64,000 bases of DNA, taken from NCBI GenBank assembly GCA_023362775.1, contig JALMGJ010000005.1, positions 67,911,463 to 67,975,462 of the forward strand, written 5' to 3'. Under the pieces are notes generated by a model. The model was not told the DNA's origin. It saw only the letters and a list, made by a program, of their open reading frames with translations, and made no database searches. Source of the stretch: Charina bottae. Lineage: Eukaryota > Chordata > Lepidosauria > Squamata > Charinaidae. Positions 22,330-35,106 of the stretch are shown piece by piece (the stretch's first letter is position 1; every line of letters starts with the position of its first letter). Both the position numbers and the translations under genes were made by a program.

Positions 22330-23664
22330 CATTTTTTCAGTTTCTTTTAGATGGTTTTTGCAATATAAGACTTCTCTATTTCATCACATCAGTGAATCTA
22401 GGGTAAAATCAAATGGCAGCAATTAAAGGTTTTAAAGGTTTGTAGCCAAAATTTTTATTATCTTGTAGCTATTTTTAGTCTTTGCTCCAACTATAATTAG
22501 GGCAATGTTGTTTAGATCTTTGGAACAGACTAAGTAAAGGAGAGAGAGTTACTGTTTGTTTAGTGTTGAAACTTCAGCTATGGGACTCCTTTCTGTGGTA
22601 TTTATTGTTTACACATTTAACCAGTCTTGCCTTGAGAGATCTCGTAATATATAGAATGGAGGGCATTTTTCTTTCATTGTCATCTTAATAGTCCTGAGAG
22701 GTAGGTTAAGACAATCCACTGTGGCTGACTTAAGATTATCAGTGAAACTTTCTGAAAACTTGAATCTGAGTCTTCCCATTTCAGTTTGATATGACAATAT
22801 TCCAACTCTTCATTTGATGCAGGATTTCAATTTTCACACAAACCTTAATATTACAAAAGGGTTGAGGCTTTGGGGAGGCCTGGATCATTTCACAGTTGTT
22901 TTCCTATGATTGACTTGGAATTTACATATGGGTTGTGATATCAGATTCATTGTTTTTCTGTATAATGCTCTGTATGTCCCCCTCTTCCTGTTGTGTGTCT
23001 GGGTTAAAAAAATGTTAAAGCTGGGGAACTTTAATCATAGTGGGAACAAAAGACCCACACTACTCATGTTGATAGATCATTGGACTTCAGATAAAAGGGA
23101 AAGATGGTCAAGGGTTTTTCCCCCCAGTTATCTTAGGTGATTATTAAACAAATAATTAAACAAATTTAATAATAATTAGATTATTATGAAAACAAAGAAC
23201 CTTTAAGATTCTTTATTTGCTGATCATAGCACTTGATTTCCTACAATGGACGTTCCTTACAAAGAAACATGTACACTAGCTGTTTGTTTATCTAGTCATG
23301 GATCACAAGCCTTGGCATTTATTTTATTATATATATAGATTTTACCATCTGCATGCTTGAGCACATTTTTGCCATCTGCATGCTTGAGCACAAAACATGC
23401 CTATTTATACTGGCATATATGCTTTTCTAATCAATGTGCATGGAAATTTTAAGAATATTTGGTAGGGCATAGAGTAAGGAATAATTGACACTAGAAGTAA
23501 TCTCTTTCTCTAACATAATTATTCTGTCCGATCTGTGGATTATTGTTATTATTTGCTTTTTACTTCAAGTAAAAAAATAAGACTATAAATTTAAAAAATA
23601 CAGAACTAAATTAAAAAGGAAAATAAACCAAGGAAGAAAGGAAATAAAAATAGAGAAATTGCTT
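22330..23664. other. Intronic sequence, no gene recognised
   Basis: AT-rich and non-coding. A local tandem duplication of CCATCTGCATGCTTGAGCAC lies at 23,345-23,395. Confidence 0.45.
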
Positions 23665-23676
23665 GGGAGGTTATAT

Positions 23677-26600
23677 GTTGTTGTTTATTCGTTCAGTCGT
23701 TTCCGACTCTTCGTGACTTCATGGACCAGTCCACGCCAGAGCCCTCTGTCGGCCGTCACCATCCCCAGCTCCCCAATGGTTGAGTCCGTCACCTCCAGAA
23801 TACCATCCATCCATCTTGCCCTTAGTCGGCCCCTCTTCCTTTTGCCTTCCACTTTCCCTAGCATCAGCTTCTTCTCCAGGGTATCCTGTCTTCTCATTAT
23901 GTGGCCAAAGTACTTCAGTTTTGCCTTTAATATCATTCCCTCAAGTGAGCAGTCTGGCTTGATTTCCTGGAGTATGGACTGGTTTGATCTTCTTGCAGTC
24001 CAAGGCACTCTCAGAATTTTCCTCCAACACCACAGTTCAAAAGCATCTATCTTCCTTCACTCAGCCTTCCTTATGGTCCAGCTCTCGCAGCCATAGGTTA
24101 CTACAGGGAATACCATTGCTTTAACTATGCGGACCTTTGTTGTCAGTGTGATGTCTCCGCTCTTAACTATTTTATCAAGATTTGCCATTGCTCTCCTCCC
24201 AAGAAGTAGACGTCTTCTGATTTCCTGGCTGCAGTCAGCGTCTGCAGTAATCTTTGCGCCTAGAAATACAAAGTCTGTCACTGCCTCCACTTTTTCTCCC
24301 TCTATTTGCCAGTCATCAATCAAGCTCGTTGCCATAATCTTGGTTTTTTTGAGGTTTAACTGCAACCCAGCTTTTGCACTTTCTTCTTTCACCTTCGTCA
24401 TAAGGCTCCTCAACTCCTCCTCGCTTTCAGCCATCAAAGTGGTATCATCTGCATATCTGAGATTGTTAATGTTTCTTCCAGCAATTTTAACTCCAGCCTT
24501 GGATTCCTCAAGCCCAGCATGTCGCATGATGTGTTCTGCGTACAGGTTGAATAGGTAGGGTGAGAGTATACAACCCTGCCGTACTCCTTTCCCAATCTTA
24601 AACCAGTCCGTTGTTCCGTGCTCTGTTCTTACCGTTGCTACCTGGTCGTTATACAGATTCCTCAGGAGGCAGACAAGATGACTTGGTATCCCCATACCAC
24701 CAAGAACTTGCCACAATTTGTTATGATCCACACAGTCAAAGGCTTTAGAATAGTCAATAAAACAGAAATAGATGTTTTTCCGAAATTCCCTGGCTTTCTC
24801 CATTATCCAGCGGATATTGGCAATTTGGTCTCTAGTTCCTCTGCCTTTTCTAAACCCAGCTTGTACATCTGGCAATTCTCGCTCCATGAATTGCTGGAGT
24901 CTACCTTGCAAGATCTTGAGCATTACCTTACTGGCATGTGAAATAAGTGCCACTGTTCGATAGTTTGAACATTCTTTAGTGCTTCCCTTTTTTGGTATGG
25001 GGATATAAGTTGATTTTTTCCAATCTGATGGCCATTCTTGTGTTTTCCAAATTTGCTGGCATATGGCATGCATCACCTTGACAGCATCATCTTGCAAGAT
25101 TTTAAACAGTTCAGCTGGGATACCGTCGTCTCCTGCTGCCTTGTTATTAGCAATGCTTCTTAAGGCCCATTCAACCTCACTCTTCAGGATGTCTGGCTCT
25201 AACTCACTGACCACACCGTCAAAGCTATCTCCAATATTATTATCCTTCCTATACAGATCTTCCGTATATTCTTGCCACCTTTTCTTGATCTCTTCTGCTT
25301 CTGTTAGGTCCTTACCATCTTTGTTTTTGATCATACCCATTTTTGCCTGGAATTTACCTCCGATGTTTCTAATTTTCTGGAAGAGGTCTCTTGTCCTTCC
25401 TATTCTATTGTCTTCTTCCACTTCCGCACATTGCTTGTTTAAAAATAATTCCTTATCTCTTCTGGCTAACCTCTGGAATTTTGCATTTAATTGGGCATAT
25501 CTCCCCCTATCACTGTTGCCTTTTGCTTTCCTTCTTTCTTGGGCTACTTCCAGTGTTTCAGCAGACAGCCATCTTGCCTTCTTGGTTTTCTTTTTCTTTG
25601 GGACGTTTTTTGTTGCCGCCTCCTGAACAATGTTGCGAACTTCTGTCCATAGTTCTTCTGGGACCCTATCTACTAAATCTAGTCCCTTAAATCTATTCTT
25701 CACCTCCACTGCATATTCCTTAGGAATATTAGTGAGCTCATATCTAACTGATCTGTGGGTCTTCCCTATTCTCTTTAGTCTGATTCTAAATTTTGCAATA
25801 AGAAGTTCATGATCTGAACTACAGTCAGCTCCAGGTCTTGTTTTTACCGACTGTATAGATGTCCGCCACCTTTGGCTGCAAAGGATGTAGTCAATCTGAT
25901 TTCGGTGTCGACCATCTGGTGAAGTCCATGTATAAAGTCGTCTTTTAGGTTGCTGGAAGAGAGTGTTTGTTATGCACAGTGAGTTGTCTTGGCAAAATTC
26001 TATCAGCCTATGTCCTGCTTCATTTTGTTCTCCCAGACCATGTTTACCTGTAATTCCAGGTGTCGTCTGACTACCCACCTTAGCATTCCAGTCTCCTGTA
26101 ATGAAAATAACATCTCTTTTTGGTGTATTATCCAGTAGGTGCTGCAGATCCTCATAGAACTGATCTATTTCTGCTTCTTCAGCATCTGTGGTTGGGGCGT
26201 ATATTTGGATCACTGTGATGTTAAATGGCTTACCCTGAATTCGAATTGAGATCATTCTATCGTTTTTTGGATTGTATCCAAGCACTGCTTTAGCCACTTT
26301 ATTATTAATTATGAAGGCTACTCCATTTCTTCTGTGGTCCTCTTGTCCACAGTCGTAGATCTGGTGGTCATCTGATGTGAAGTGGCCCATCCCAGTCCAT
26401 TTCAGTTCACTGACACCTAAAATGTCTATATTTAATCTTGACATCTCACCAATAACCACATCCAATTTGCCCTGGCTCATAGATCTTACATTCCAGGTTC
26501 CTATGGTGTGTTGATCTTTAGAACATCGGATTCGTCGTTCACCACCAGCACCGTCGGCCGCTAGCCGTCCTTTCGGCTTTGAGCTAGCTGCGTCATCACA

Positions 26601-26898
26601 TCTGGGGCTAATTGAACGTATCCTCTGTTCCTCCCCAGTAGCATTTTGACCATCTTCCGACCTGGGAGTCCCATCTTCCGATGGTATACCGACATATCTT
26701 TGGTTGTACTGATCCATTTAGTTTTCATGGCAAGAATACTGGGGTGGGTTGCCATTACCTTCCCCAGGGATCGTATTTAGTCTGACCTCTCTGCCACGAC
26801 CTTCCCGTCTTGGGTGTCCCTTCACGGTTTAGCTCATGGTTTCATTGAGGTGCTCAAGCTCCAGCACCACGACAAGGTAACGATCTCCTTTGCTGGAG
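23677..26898 (-). mobile_element. Near full-length Bov-B LINE (3.2 kb)
   Basis: An RTE-clade Bov-B element lies between perfect 12-bp target duplications GGGAGGTTATAT (23,665-23,676 and 26,899-26,910). Its minus-strand 3' end is CGACTGAACG followed by AACAACAACA. The length, about 3,222 bp, matches a complete Bov-B. It carries one long ORF (separate entry). Bov-B elements are abundant in squamates and are known for horizontal transfer between vertebrates. The exact duplications and single nonsense change point to a fairly young insertion. Confidence 0.95.
23685..26717 (-). pseudogene. Bov-B polyprotein ORF (APE endonuclease plus reverse transcriptase), one in-frame stop
   Basis: Reading from 26,717, 886 codons run open to a TGA at 24,057-24,059. 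The same frame then continues for 123 codons to the natural end at 23,685. The N-terminal domain is an apurinic-like endonuclease: GTWNVRSM at about residue 73, ITGDWNAKVG, and the catalytic SSDHELL. The RT follows with FIDYSKAFDCVDH, GVRQGCILSP and the catalytic YADD at residue 755. The C-terminal part includes YGCESWTIRKAE immediately before the stop and HEVTKSRKRLNE at the end. The aligned 3' fragment at 61,658 has an arginine codon in place of this TGA, so a CGA-to-TGA CpG transition is the likely cause. The protein would nick DNA and prime reverse transcription of its own RNA and of SINEs sharing its tail. Confidence 0.93.
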
Positions 26899-26910
26899 GG
26901 GAGGTTATAT

Positions 26911-27361
26911 ACTGTATATGTTTATGTTACAGTATAGGTTTTATATTATGTTCAGAATTACAAAGGAAAATAAACCAGGAACAAATATTAATGTAAATGC
27001 GTAAAGAAAAAACATTGGGAGTATTGTGTGTCTGCGTGTACGTGATTGCATTTGTAATTGTAATGAGAAATACATTTTCAGTATATTCGGTGTTTTTACC
27101 CAGAGTAATATTTGTGCACTGTCACTGTTGGTGTCCTACAAATAGAATTGTAAGTTTTGGGAGCAGCAGTTACTCTCATATGCCTTTTGCAAGGTAGAAA
27201 TTAAGGTGGAATTAAATCACTTTTACAGGCAGCAAATCCACTGCCAAATACATCTCTACAGTGGGGAGATCTACCTAAACTATATACTTTCCAGCATTCT
27301 GTTCCCTTCTTGTTATTTCTCGTGCTGTGTCTTTTATTTCATGGCCAGATCTAGCTAGCAG
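26911..27361. other. Intronic spacer
   Basis: AT-rich, nothing recognised. Confidence 0.4.
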
Positions 27362-27377
27362 TATTCTTATCCTAAGA

Positions 27378-27716
27378 GGGGGCGTGGTGGCTCAGCGGGG
27401 AAGACGCCAGGCTTGTTGATCGGAAGATTGCAAGTTCGGAGGTTCGAATCCCTAGCCCTGCGTGCAGAGTGAGCTCCTGCACTAGCTCCAGCTCTTGCCA
27501 ACCTAGTAATTCGAAAGCATGCAAATGCAAGTAGATTAATAGGTACCACTTCGGTGGGTAGGTAACAGCGTTCCGCGCGTGTCATGCGGCCACATGACCG
27601 TGGAAGTGTCTTCGGACAACGCTGGCTCTTTGGCTAACAAACGGAGATGAGCACCGGCCCCTAGAGTCGGACACGACTGCACAAATGTGCGGGGGGTACC
27701 TTTACCTTTACCTTTT
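27378..27716 (+). mobile_element. tRNA-derived SINE (family A)
   Basis: A complete copy: GGCGTGGTGGCTCAGCGG head, GAGGTTCGAATCCCTAG B box, CCTAGAGTCGGACACGACT 3' region and ACCTTT repeats. It is flanked by 16-bp duplications TATTCTTATCCTAAGA (27,362-27,377 and 27,717-27,732). Confidence 0.93.
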
Positions 27717-27732
27717 TATTCTTATCCTAAGA

Positions 27733-28640
27733 AGGGGCAGCAAAGGTTATGAAAGGAATCCCAATGTATAGGCTCCTGCATTTCAGGAGGCTCGAGTTAT
27801 TTTCTTCCAAGTTTGGTTTGGTCATATATTGTAATTTTCCTTAAGGGAAATGCAGCTGCTGATGTTTAAGAAACTTCTGAGATCAACCATCTCTCATCTT
27901 GTGGCTGCCTGAGGTGTGGGATGGAAATTCCTGTTATCTCTGGTCAGGTTGGTATTGATGATGTATTGGGTGACACAAACTGGCATGAGGAAGATTTGGG
28001 AGCATTTTAATGTTTATTTTAAAAGTGGGCAGGCAGAAAGCACTGTTGCTTTTGCATTTAGCTGATATAGCGTTTAAAGAGTAATTATGCAACCTATAGA
28101 TGTGGTATTTTTCTGGATAGTGAGGATTACTCTCCAAGGAAGTGTGCAGTATTATATGCAGGCTTCATGTGTATCTAATTACTTCAGTAATATTTACCTT
28201 ACATTTTTACTCCTAAGAAACTTGAGGCGATACACACTAAGGAACCAGTTGATAACTGTATGGGTATATAGGCTGTCAACAAGGTTATTGGTTTTTTCAC
28301 AGTTTGTGCCTGTGGCAGAAATGTGTTACACAGGCATTATCAGGTATAAATGGAATGGTTTCTAGTGTGAAGGTGACATGCTGGCCTCTTCTTGCTGGCA
28401 AGTGGTCCCACTGAATGGATTTGTGTTCACAGATGGAAATTGTAGTCAGGTCGCGCAAACAAAAATGGGGGAATTGACCATGTGATTTTGTCTAACATGT
28501 TTACGATCAGTGGTGTGTTTGAGCAGGTATGCGGCCTTATTAAATGGCCAATTCCTTTGAAGATGAGAGCATGCTGGCGTGCTGTATCTTTTGGGTATTA
28601 TTGCAACTGTCAGATTCCTACAAACCACATTCATTCGTTT
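27733..28640. other. Intronic sequence, no gene recognised
   Basis: Non-coding. Short frames at 28,087-28,365 and 28,446-28,634 match nothing known. Confidence 0.4.
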
Positions 28641-28644
28641 AGAA

Positions 28645-29055
28645 AACTTGTATAGCCGCCTATTTTATACATGATAATCCTAGGTGGCTTACAACAACAT
28701 TAATAAAATCAGAATAAATGAAACCCACAAAACCCCACAACAATATCATATACAGTATCCCACCACAGTGCCATAACGACTCCACATTTACTCCACATTT
28801 ACATTAGCATTTGCTGGACCCACTTTTTTCCTAGCGCAATGCTTGCATGAAGAGCCAGGTCTTCAGAGCCCCCCAGAAGGCTAATAGGTTGGGGGCCCTC
28901 CAAATCTCAGGGGAGAGGCTGTTCCAAAGGGTCGGAGCAGACACAGAAAAGGCATGTCTCCGAGGTCCCACCAGATGACAACATTTAAGGGAAGGGACCT
29001 GGGGAGTGTCCACCCTATCTGACCTGGCATTTCCCCAAATACAGTGGGCAGGTTC
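28645..29055 (-). mobile_element. L2-type LINE 3' fragment
   Basis: The complement of the L2 tail (TATAGCCGCCTATTTTATAC) is followed by a minus-strand frame (28,831-29,064) with FSVSAPTLWNSLSPEIWRAP and ALKTWLF. These correspond to the C-terminal block of L2 reverse transcriptase proteins. Confidence 0.75.
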
Positions 29056-29393
29056 AGAGGTCATGAGAAAAACAATGGTTTATTGTGATTGGAATGATTT
29101 GCAGCAAACTTTAAACTTACACTTTTTGCTTCCTCCTCATTCACTCAGATACAGCAGCAGAGAGCGGAGTGAAGCTTTGAATCTTGCCTTAGTTTATTTA
29201 TCCTATTTCAAATATGGCCATGAATAATCCTAACTATGATTTACTTGAAGTCAGCTACATTAAAACTAAACAAAGTACTCTGAGCAGAAGCTGCTTTGTT
29301 TCAACAAATTAATTATGGTTAGGTAATAATATTATATATATCTTATAAATAATTAAATAAATAAACAATAATTAATAATTAATAATTTTTATA

Positions 29394-29397
<4 letters not shown>

Positions 29398-29477
<80 letters not shown>
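29398..29477. repeat. (TA)n followed by (CA)n dinucleotide repeat
   Basis: (TA)n spans 29,398-29,442 and (AC)n spans 29,443-29,477. Confidence 0.97.
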
Positions 29478-29479
<2 letters not shown>

Positions 29480-29558
29480 ATCCCTATAATAATATGGGGA
29501 TGTAGTATATTATTAAATAAATGTTATATGTAATAATAAATATATAACACTACAAGTA

Positions 29559-29894
29559 GGGGGCGTGGTGGCTCAGCAGGTAAGATGCCAGGCTTGTCGA
29601 TTGGAAGATCGCAAGTTCAGAGGTTCGAATCCCTAGCCCTGCGTGCGGAGTGAGCTCCCGCACTTGCCCCAGCTCTTGCCAACCTAGCAATTCGAAAGCA
29701 TGCAAATGCAAGTAGATGAATAGGTACCACTTCGGTGGGTAGGTAACAGCGTTCCGCGTGCGTCATGCCAGCCACATGACCGCGGAAGCGTCTTTGGACA
29801 ACGCTGGCTCTTTGGCTAACAAACGGAGATGAGCACCGGCCCCTAGAGTCGGACACGACTGCACAACTGTGCAGGGGGAACCTTTACCTTTTAC
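29559..29894 (+). mobile_element. tRNA-derived SINE (family A)
   Basis: A full-length copy with 14-bp duplications TAACACTACAAGTA at 29,545-29,558 and 29,895-29,908. Confidence 0.93.
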
Positions 29895-29949
29895 TAACAC
29901 TACAAGTAATATTAATATGCAAAATATATAAATACAACCGAAACTCTCC

Positions 29950-30190
29950 CCACGACCTGAGTTCGATCCCAGCGGAAGTTGGTTTCTCGGGTAGCTGGCT
30001 CAGGTCGACTCAGCCTTCCATCCTTCCGAGGTCGGTAAAATGAGTACCCGGCTTGCTGGGGGAAAGGTAATCACGACTGGGGAAGGCAATGGCAAACCAC
30101 CCCGCTCTATAGTCTGCCAAGAAAACATCAGTGAAAGCGGCATCCCTCCAAAGGGTCAGTAATGACTCGGTGCTTGCACAGAGGACCTTT
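29950..30190 (+). mobile_element. tRNA-derived SINE, second type (5' truncated)
   Basis: It contains a GAGTTCGATCCCAGC B box, then GTCGGTAAAATGAGTACCCG, a CTGGGGAAGGCAATGGCAAA block and GACTCGGTGCTTGCACAGAG near the 3' end. This differs from family A and Sauria SINEs. The A-box half is missing. Confidence 0.75.
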
Positions 30191-31860
30191 TACTTCACAT
30201 AAGCTAATATTATGTATTGTGGTAAAAAGTTAATCATAAGGGATGTAACAGTCAACTGTGGCTAATCAAAAACATCTAAGCTCTTTCCTATAGCCATGTA
30301 TGCGTGGGAAGCAGGCTGACTGCAGTTCATTTCTATCATTAAAAGGATGTTGGAATTGGTTCTCTACGCCCTCCTGCCTTTACACCTTCCCCATACCTTC
30401 CATAGGTACCACCACATTCAGTCTCACCCCTCCCAGCAGCTTCCATTCCATACTCCTGGGATGTGATATCCATGTTTCTTCCTGTGACCTGAAACCCCAG
30501 CCTGCCATGTCACCAAGGCTGGACATCCTCTGTGCCCATTGCAGAGGCCTCTGGAGGATGCAGTCTGGCCCAGCCACCCTCACTAAGCACCTTCCTTTTC
30601 ACTGGTTTAGTGAAGCCACCATAGCATATTGTTAGTCAGCAGGATGGAGTAAGACTCCTTTCCTTTGCCCAGGGATGGGTGGGGGTTATTCTGTTATTTG
30701 TGACTCCATTGGGCTTCCTACAGCAAATACCACTTTTCCATATGAACTCAACAAGAACATGATCATACAGAAAAAACTTGACTTTTTAATTAAGTAAAAA
30801 TATTTTTTTTAAAAAAGCTTTAGACTAACAACAGCAACAGTAAGCCAGTTCATATACTGTAGTTTAGCTCCCAGTTAAACAAGCACAAACATTTTAAGTA
30901 ACAAACATGTGAACTAGGCAGAAAGTCTATCACACCATTCTGAAAGGGAGCTATGAAACATCTCAGTGTGAAAGTGGAAGTGTCTATGTTTGATTAGTTC
31001 CCCCAGGTTGAACTATCTCTTCAAGGAGAAATCCCTAAGACAGTCTTCTCCATTTTGACACCTTCCAGATGTGTTGGATAATAACTTATGTATATTCTAC
31101 CTGGCTGTGGAGGATAGGAGTCATCCAGTTCATGGAGAAAATGTCAACTTGCAGAGCACTGCTCTGGCAAGTGAGGAGAAAAGCATTGTGTGCACTTCCT
31201 TGTTCTCCCAGTGTTCACTTTTAGTCCCATGTGTCCCTGGTGAAGATTTGAAATGACTCACATTTGTTGCTGTGATCAAGAATCCTTGGGAGTCTTATGT
31301 ACTCTTTTTAAAATGTGGTACTGGTAGAACAATTTCAGCAATGTTGTGATTCTGTGTGATTCAAAATGCCAACATCTATTTCCCCTCCCATGACTTTGCA
31401 AACCTGCTTTTTCTATTTTATTGCAACAAGTAACCTAAATTTGGAGACCTAAAATTCCCACGGGAACTGCAAAACTCATTTTCCCATAGGAACCTCTGGC
31501 AAAGTAAACTTCATTATGTGTTAGAAATGTTATCTATGCCACTTTTTTATTTCTTCCCTCTTGCCATCTACCCAGTATTATAATTTGATTTGATAAACTT
31601 GAGAATTTGTCTCCTCAAAGATTGTACAGATTTTATGGGCTGTGATGTCTGCTTATCCTGTTGGGATTTTGTTCCTGTTGGTAATTTATTCTTGGTGGAA
31701 CTCACTGGAAATGCACTCTAGTCTTGCTCCTGTGTTGGAAACTGCTAAAGCTGATAGAGCTGAAAGGAAATGAATGGTATACTTAGCTGCAAATATCAAC
31801 AGTACAGTCATGATTTAAATGTTAATGACGATTTTACATTTATAATATATGTATAGGTAC
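30191..31860. other. Intronic sequence, no gene recognised
   Basis: The 111-codon frame at 30,300-30,635 matches no family I know. A decayed hAT-like fragment (CACCTTCCAGATGTGTTGGA) lies at 31,060-31,085. Confidence 0.4.
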
Positions 31861-31883
31861 AGGTAAATATAGGTACAGGTAAA

Positions 31884-32218
31884 GGGGCGTGGTGGCTCAG
31901 TGGGTAAGACGCCAGGCTTGTTGATCGGAAGATTGCAAGTTCGGAGGTTCGAATCCCTAGCCCTGCGTGCGGAGTGAGCTCCCGCACTCGCTCCAGCTCT
32001 TGCCAACCTAGCAATTCGAAAGCCTGCAAATGCAAGTAGATGAATAGGTACCACTTTGATGGGTAGGTAACAGCGTTCCACGCATGTCATGCGGCCACAT
32101 GACCGTGGAAGCGTCTTTGGACAACGCTGGCTCTTCGGCTAACAAACGGAGATAAGCACCTGCCCCTAGAGTCGGACACGACTGCACAAATGTGCGGGGG
32201 GAACCTTTACCTTTACCT
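31884..32218 (+). mobile_element. tRNA-derived SINE (family A)
   Basis: A full-length copy flanked by TACAGGTAAA at 31,874-31,883 and 32,219-32,228. Confidence 0.92.
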
Positions 32219-32228
32219 TACAGGTAAA

Positions 32229-34795
32229 TATGACAAGGTAATTAAATTGCTTTATACTTTGTAGTAAATGATGATACATCTAGTTCTGTACTACTTCGTA
32301 ATACAACTGTTGCAGCATGTAGCATTATATACTGTAAAAATAATAGGAAATAGAGTGTAAGTGAAAAATTGGGACTATCAGCAAAGGAACACAAATAATT
32401 TGCAGTCTGGTCTTTGTGGCTCTGTATTAGATTGATGGATTTGTCTTGGTCTATGTACTTCAGAATATTTTGTTCAGGATCCAAAAAATTGTGAAACTAC
32501 AGTAGTTTGTACATGCATGTTTTCTACACATTTGCTGTTAGCAACAGCATGCGAGGCTGTTCACAATGCAGCATTCCATAATTTGGAGGTATTTAATAAA
32601 AGTTTAATTTCCAGATCCATTGCTTAACAACTGCAGTGATGAACTGGCATCCATTCAACAACCTTTGGCACATTCCTGTTCTACTGTTGCTAGAAATCTG
32701 AGACGAGCTTTCCCAACAAAAAGAAATCTTAGCCTCTTCTCAAGAACAATTTTGGTTTCATTTCTAAAACGTGGTGGGGGATGAAACAAGTACTCCTCTT
32801 CATTTTGAAGTCTTGTGTGCTTCTGAAAACATGATGCGTTTGCCTGGTTCGAAAGAAGTGTTGAGCAAGCATTTAAAGCTTCTTGGTTGTTTATTAGGAA
32901 TTTCTCCAAAGTTGCATTCTTGGTGCTTTAATGCTTTTTACTCTCAACAGGGTACCTTGTTGATTTGAGAAATAATTGATCTGAGTACCGTCTGCTCCAA
33001 ATTTCTGAGAAGGAGAAACAGAAGAGTATAAGCTTCATAGAATGGACCATCCTTACCAGGGATAATTGTTGGGACAGGAATTTAGCCATCTGCCATTGTG
33101 GAGAAACATTAGTCTGCTTGCCTCTTAACATCCTTTCACTGTTGGGGGCCATAATTGGTCTTAAGTGGCTGCAGCTAGAAGAATCATGGGACTCCTTAAA
33201 AACTACAAAATAGCAGCAATGTTTGGAGGAGCTCTAAGGGCCGCACCAGAGATGGAAGTTGTGTCCCTTTGGTATATTCATTAAGCTTTCAGCGGAGACA
33301 GTGCACCTCTGTGGTTTGTGTATTCTCTTAGTGGTGAAGAATTCTAGTATCCTGAACCCAGATTGTGAGTACTGACAAAGCTAGTCAGGAGGGACCCACT
33401 GAAAAACAAATGTCATGGTCAGGAAGACCCCAAACTTTACAGAAGTAAGTGCATCCTCCAAGACGCGAGGGGGACAACCTTGTGTATGAAGAAAACACAG
33501 CCTGATAAGGACTAAGCAGGGTTGATCGTCATGGAATGCGGATGCAGATTTAGACCAGGAAAGGAAGGGGAAAGAATATGACTAGTTAGCTAAAGCCACA
33601 AATATAAACACTTCTGTTAGAAGAGGCTGGCCCTTCTTTTTAGGAATGTGTGAATATTTATTTGACCACCAAGAGAGACTTTTTAAAAAATCCGTTCAGT
33701 CCCCTATCTCTGTCTTTCTATCTGTTCCACAGATTTTGTAACCTGAAGGGTCAGTTATAAACCTTTCCTTGCTGCATGTTGGTTGCCCGCATGTGAAATA
33801 CATTTATTGTAATCCAGAAAATGCATCTGGATGTGTGCTTTCTTTCTCTAATTTTGTATTTAGTTTAATAACTTTCCTAACTTGTCCACCATTGGAAGAA
33901 CTTGTAGGGTGGGGTGAGGGAATAACTCCTGCAAAGCTACATTTCCCAGACTTGTTTGGAGAAGGGAGTATCTGCCTGTTTAAGGCAAATACGTTTAAGT
34001 CTCTGATGAACATGTGGAATAAAATTATTCCACATCATATATCAAGTAGGATTACTATTGCACCACAGTGCTTCCTATGCTTAGTTTTTTTGAAGCTTGG
34101 CAAAAGATGCTAATAATTGAGTCACTGGTAAGATTTTTTCCTGTGATGCTTCAAAAGCTAAAAGCTGCACATAAATAATAGAAATATGCGAGCTGAATAC
34201 CAGTTGTTCACCCTAGAGTTTTAAATTAATGTGGACACTTCCTGTTACTCATCTCAGAAACAAAATTGCACAGATTAGAAGCTATTTGTCATTAAGGGAA
34301 TACAAGAAATGTGAAAAGTTGCTTATCTGTAGGGTAGCTGGACAAATCAGCTTTGAGTAACATTTCCTGTTGTGTTGAAATGGGAATGCAAATGCTGTGA
34401 TGGTGGTATTAGCATGCTACATTGGGGGGGAATTAATATCTTTAAAATGATATGCAGCAAAAGAAAAAAAAATCTACAGAAGTAAACACAGCACAAGGAG
34501 AAAAAGGGTAAAGTTCACAAAATCACTGTCAAGCTCTGCAAGGCTGGCAAACTCAGGAAACAAGAACGACTTGGACTTTTGAAAAGATCTTTATTGCTAG
34601 TAGGGTAATATAACAGAATCCTGAAAGTCTTTCAAGCAATTCTGCAGATCAACTTATTCCGAGAGTAATTAGGGTAGAGTTACTCTTGAGCCTCTTTCTC
34701 ACATTTCCCTCGTTCCCTGAACTAAGGAATCTTTTCTGTAATGGTCCAAATCTCTCCTGTAATTGTTTTGCTCCATCCTCTGTTTTCACAGGTTC
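32229..34795. other. Intronic sequence, no gene recognised
   Basis: About 2.6 kb of non-coding DNA. The 114-codon frame at 33,769-34,113 has no recognisable domain. This is the longest repeat-poor stretch of the intron in the window. Confidence 0.45.
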
Positions 34796-34803
34796 TGTTA
34801 GAC

Positions 34804-35031
34804 CATAGCTTTCCAAACTGTGTGTCGCAACACAACCCGGAAGTGGCGGCGGGGGTGTGCATGGCGGCGGCGGCGACAATGGTATTGGTGCGCCATCAGC
34901 GCTTCTGCATTTTAGCGGAAAACATGAGGCCGCCGCTGTGCACGCCGCCGCGTGCCCCCCACACCACCACCGTGCGCGCCACCGCTGCCACCATTGGTGT
35001 ATCACCAATGGCGGCAGTTTGGAAAGCACTG
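34804..35031. mobile_element. CpG-rich hAT MITE, copy 3
   Basis: The ends are CATAGCTTTCCAAACTGTGTG and the complement of CAGTTTGGAAAGCACTG. The 8-bp duplications TGTTAGAC (34,796-34,803 and 35,032-35,039) are perfect. The interior holds GGAAGTGGCGGCGGGGGTGT and GCGCCACCGCTGCC blocks. Confidence 0.92.
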
Positions 35032-35106
35032 TGTTAGACATTCCATTACAGTTAAAAATCTCTTACATACCTAACAAAAACAGCCTTACATATCTTCATG
35101 TCATGT

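Noticed and set aside
30300..30635. 111-codon frame, possible exon
   Set aside because: No recognised domain, no convincing splice sites noted around it, and composition like the surrounding intron.
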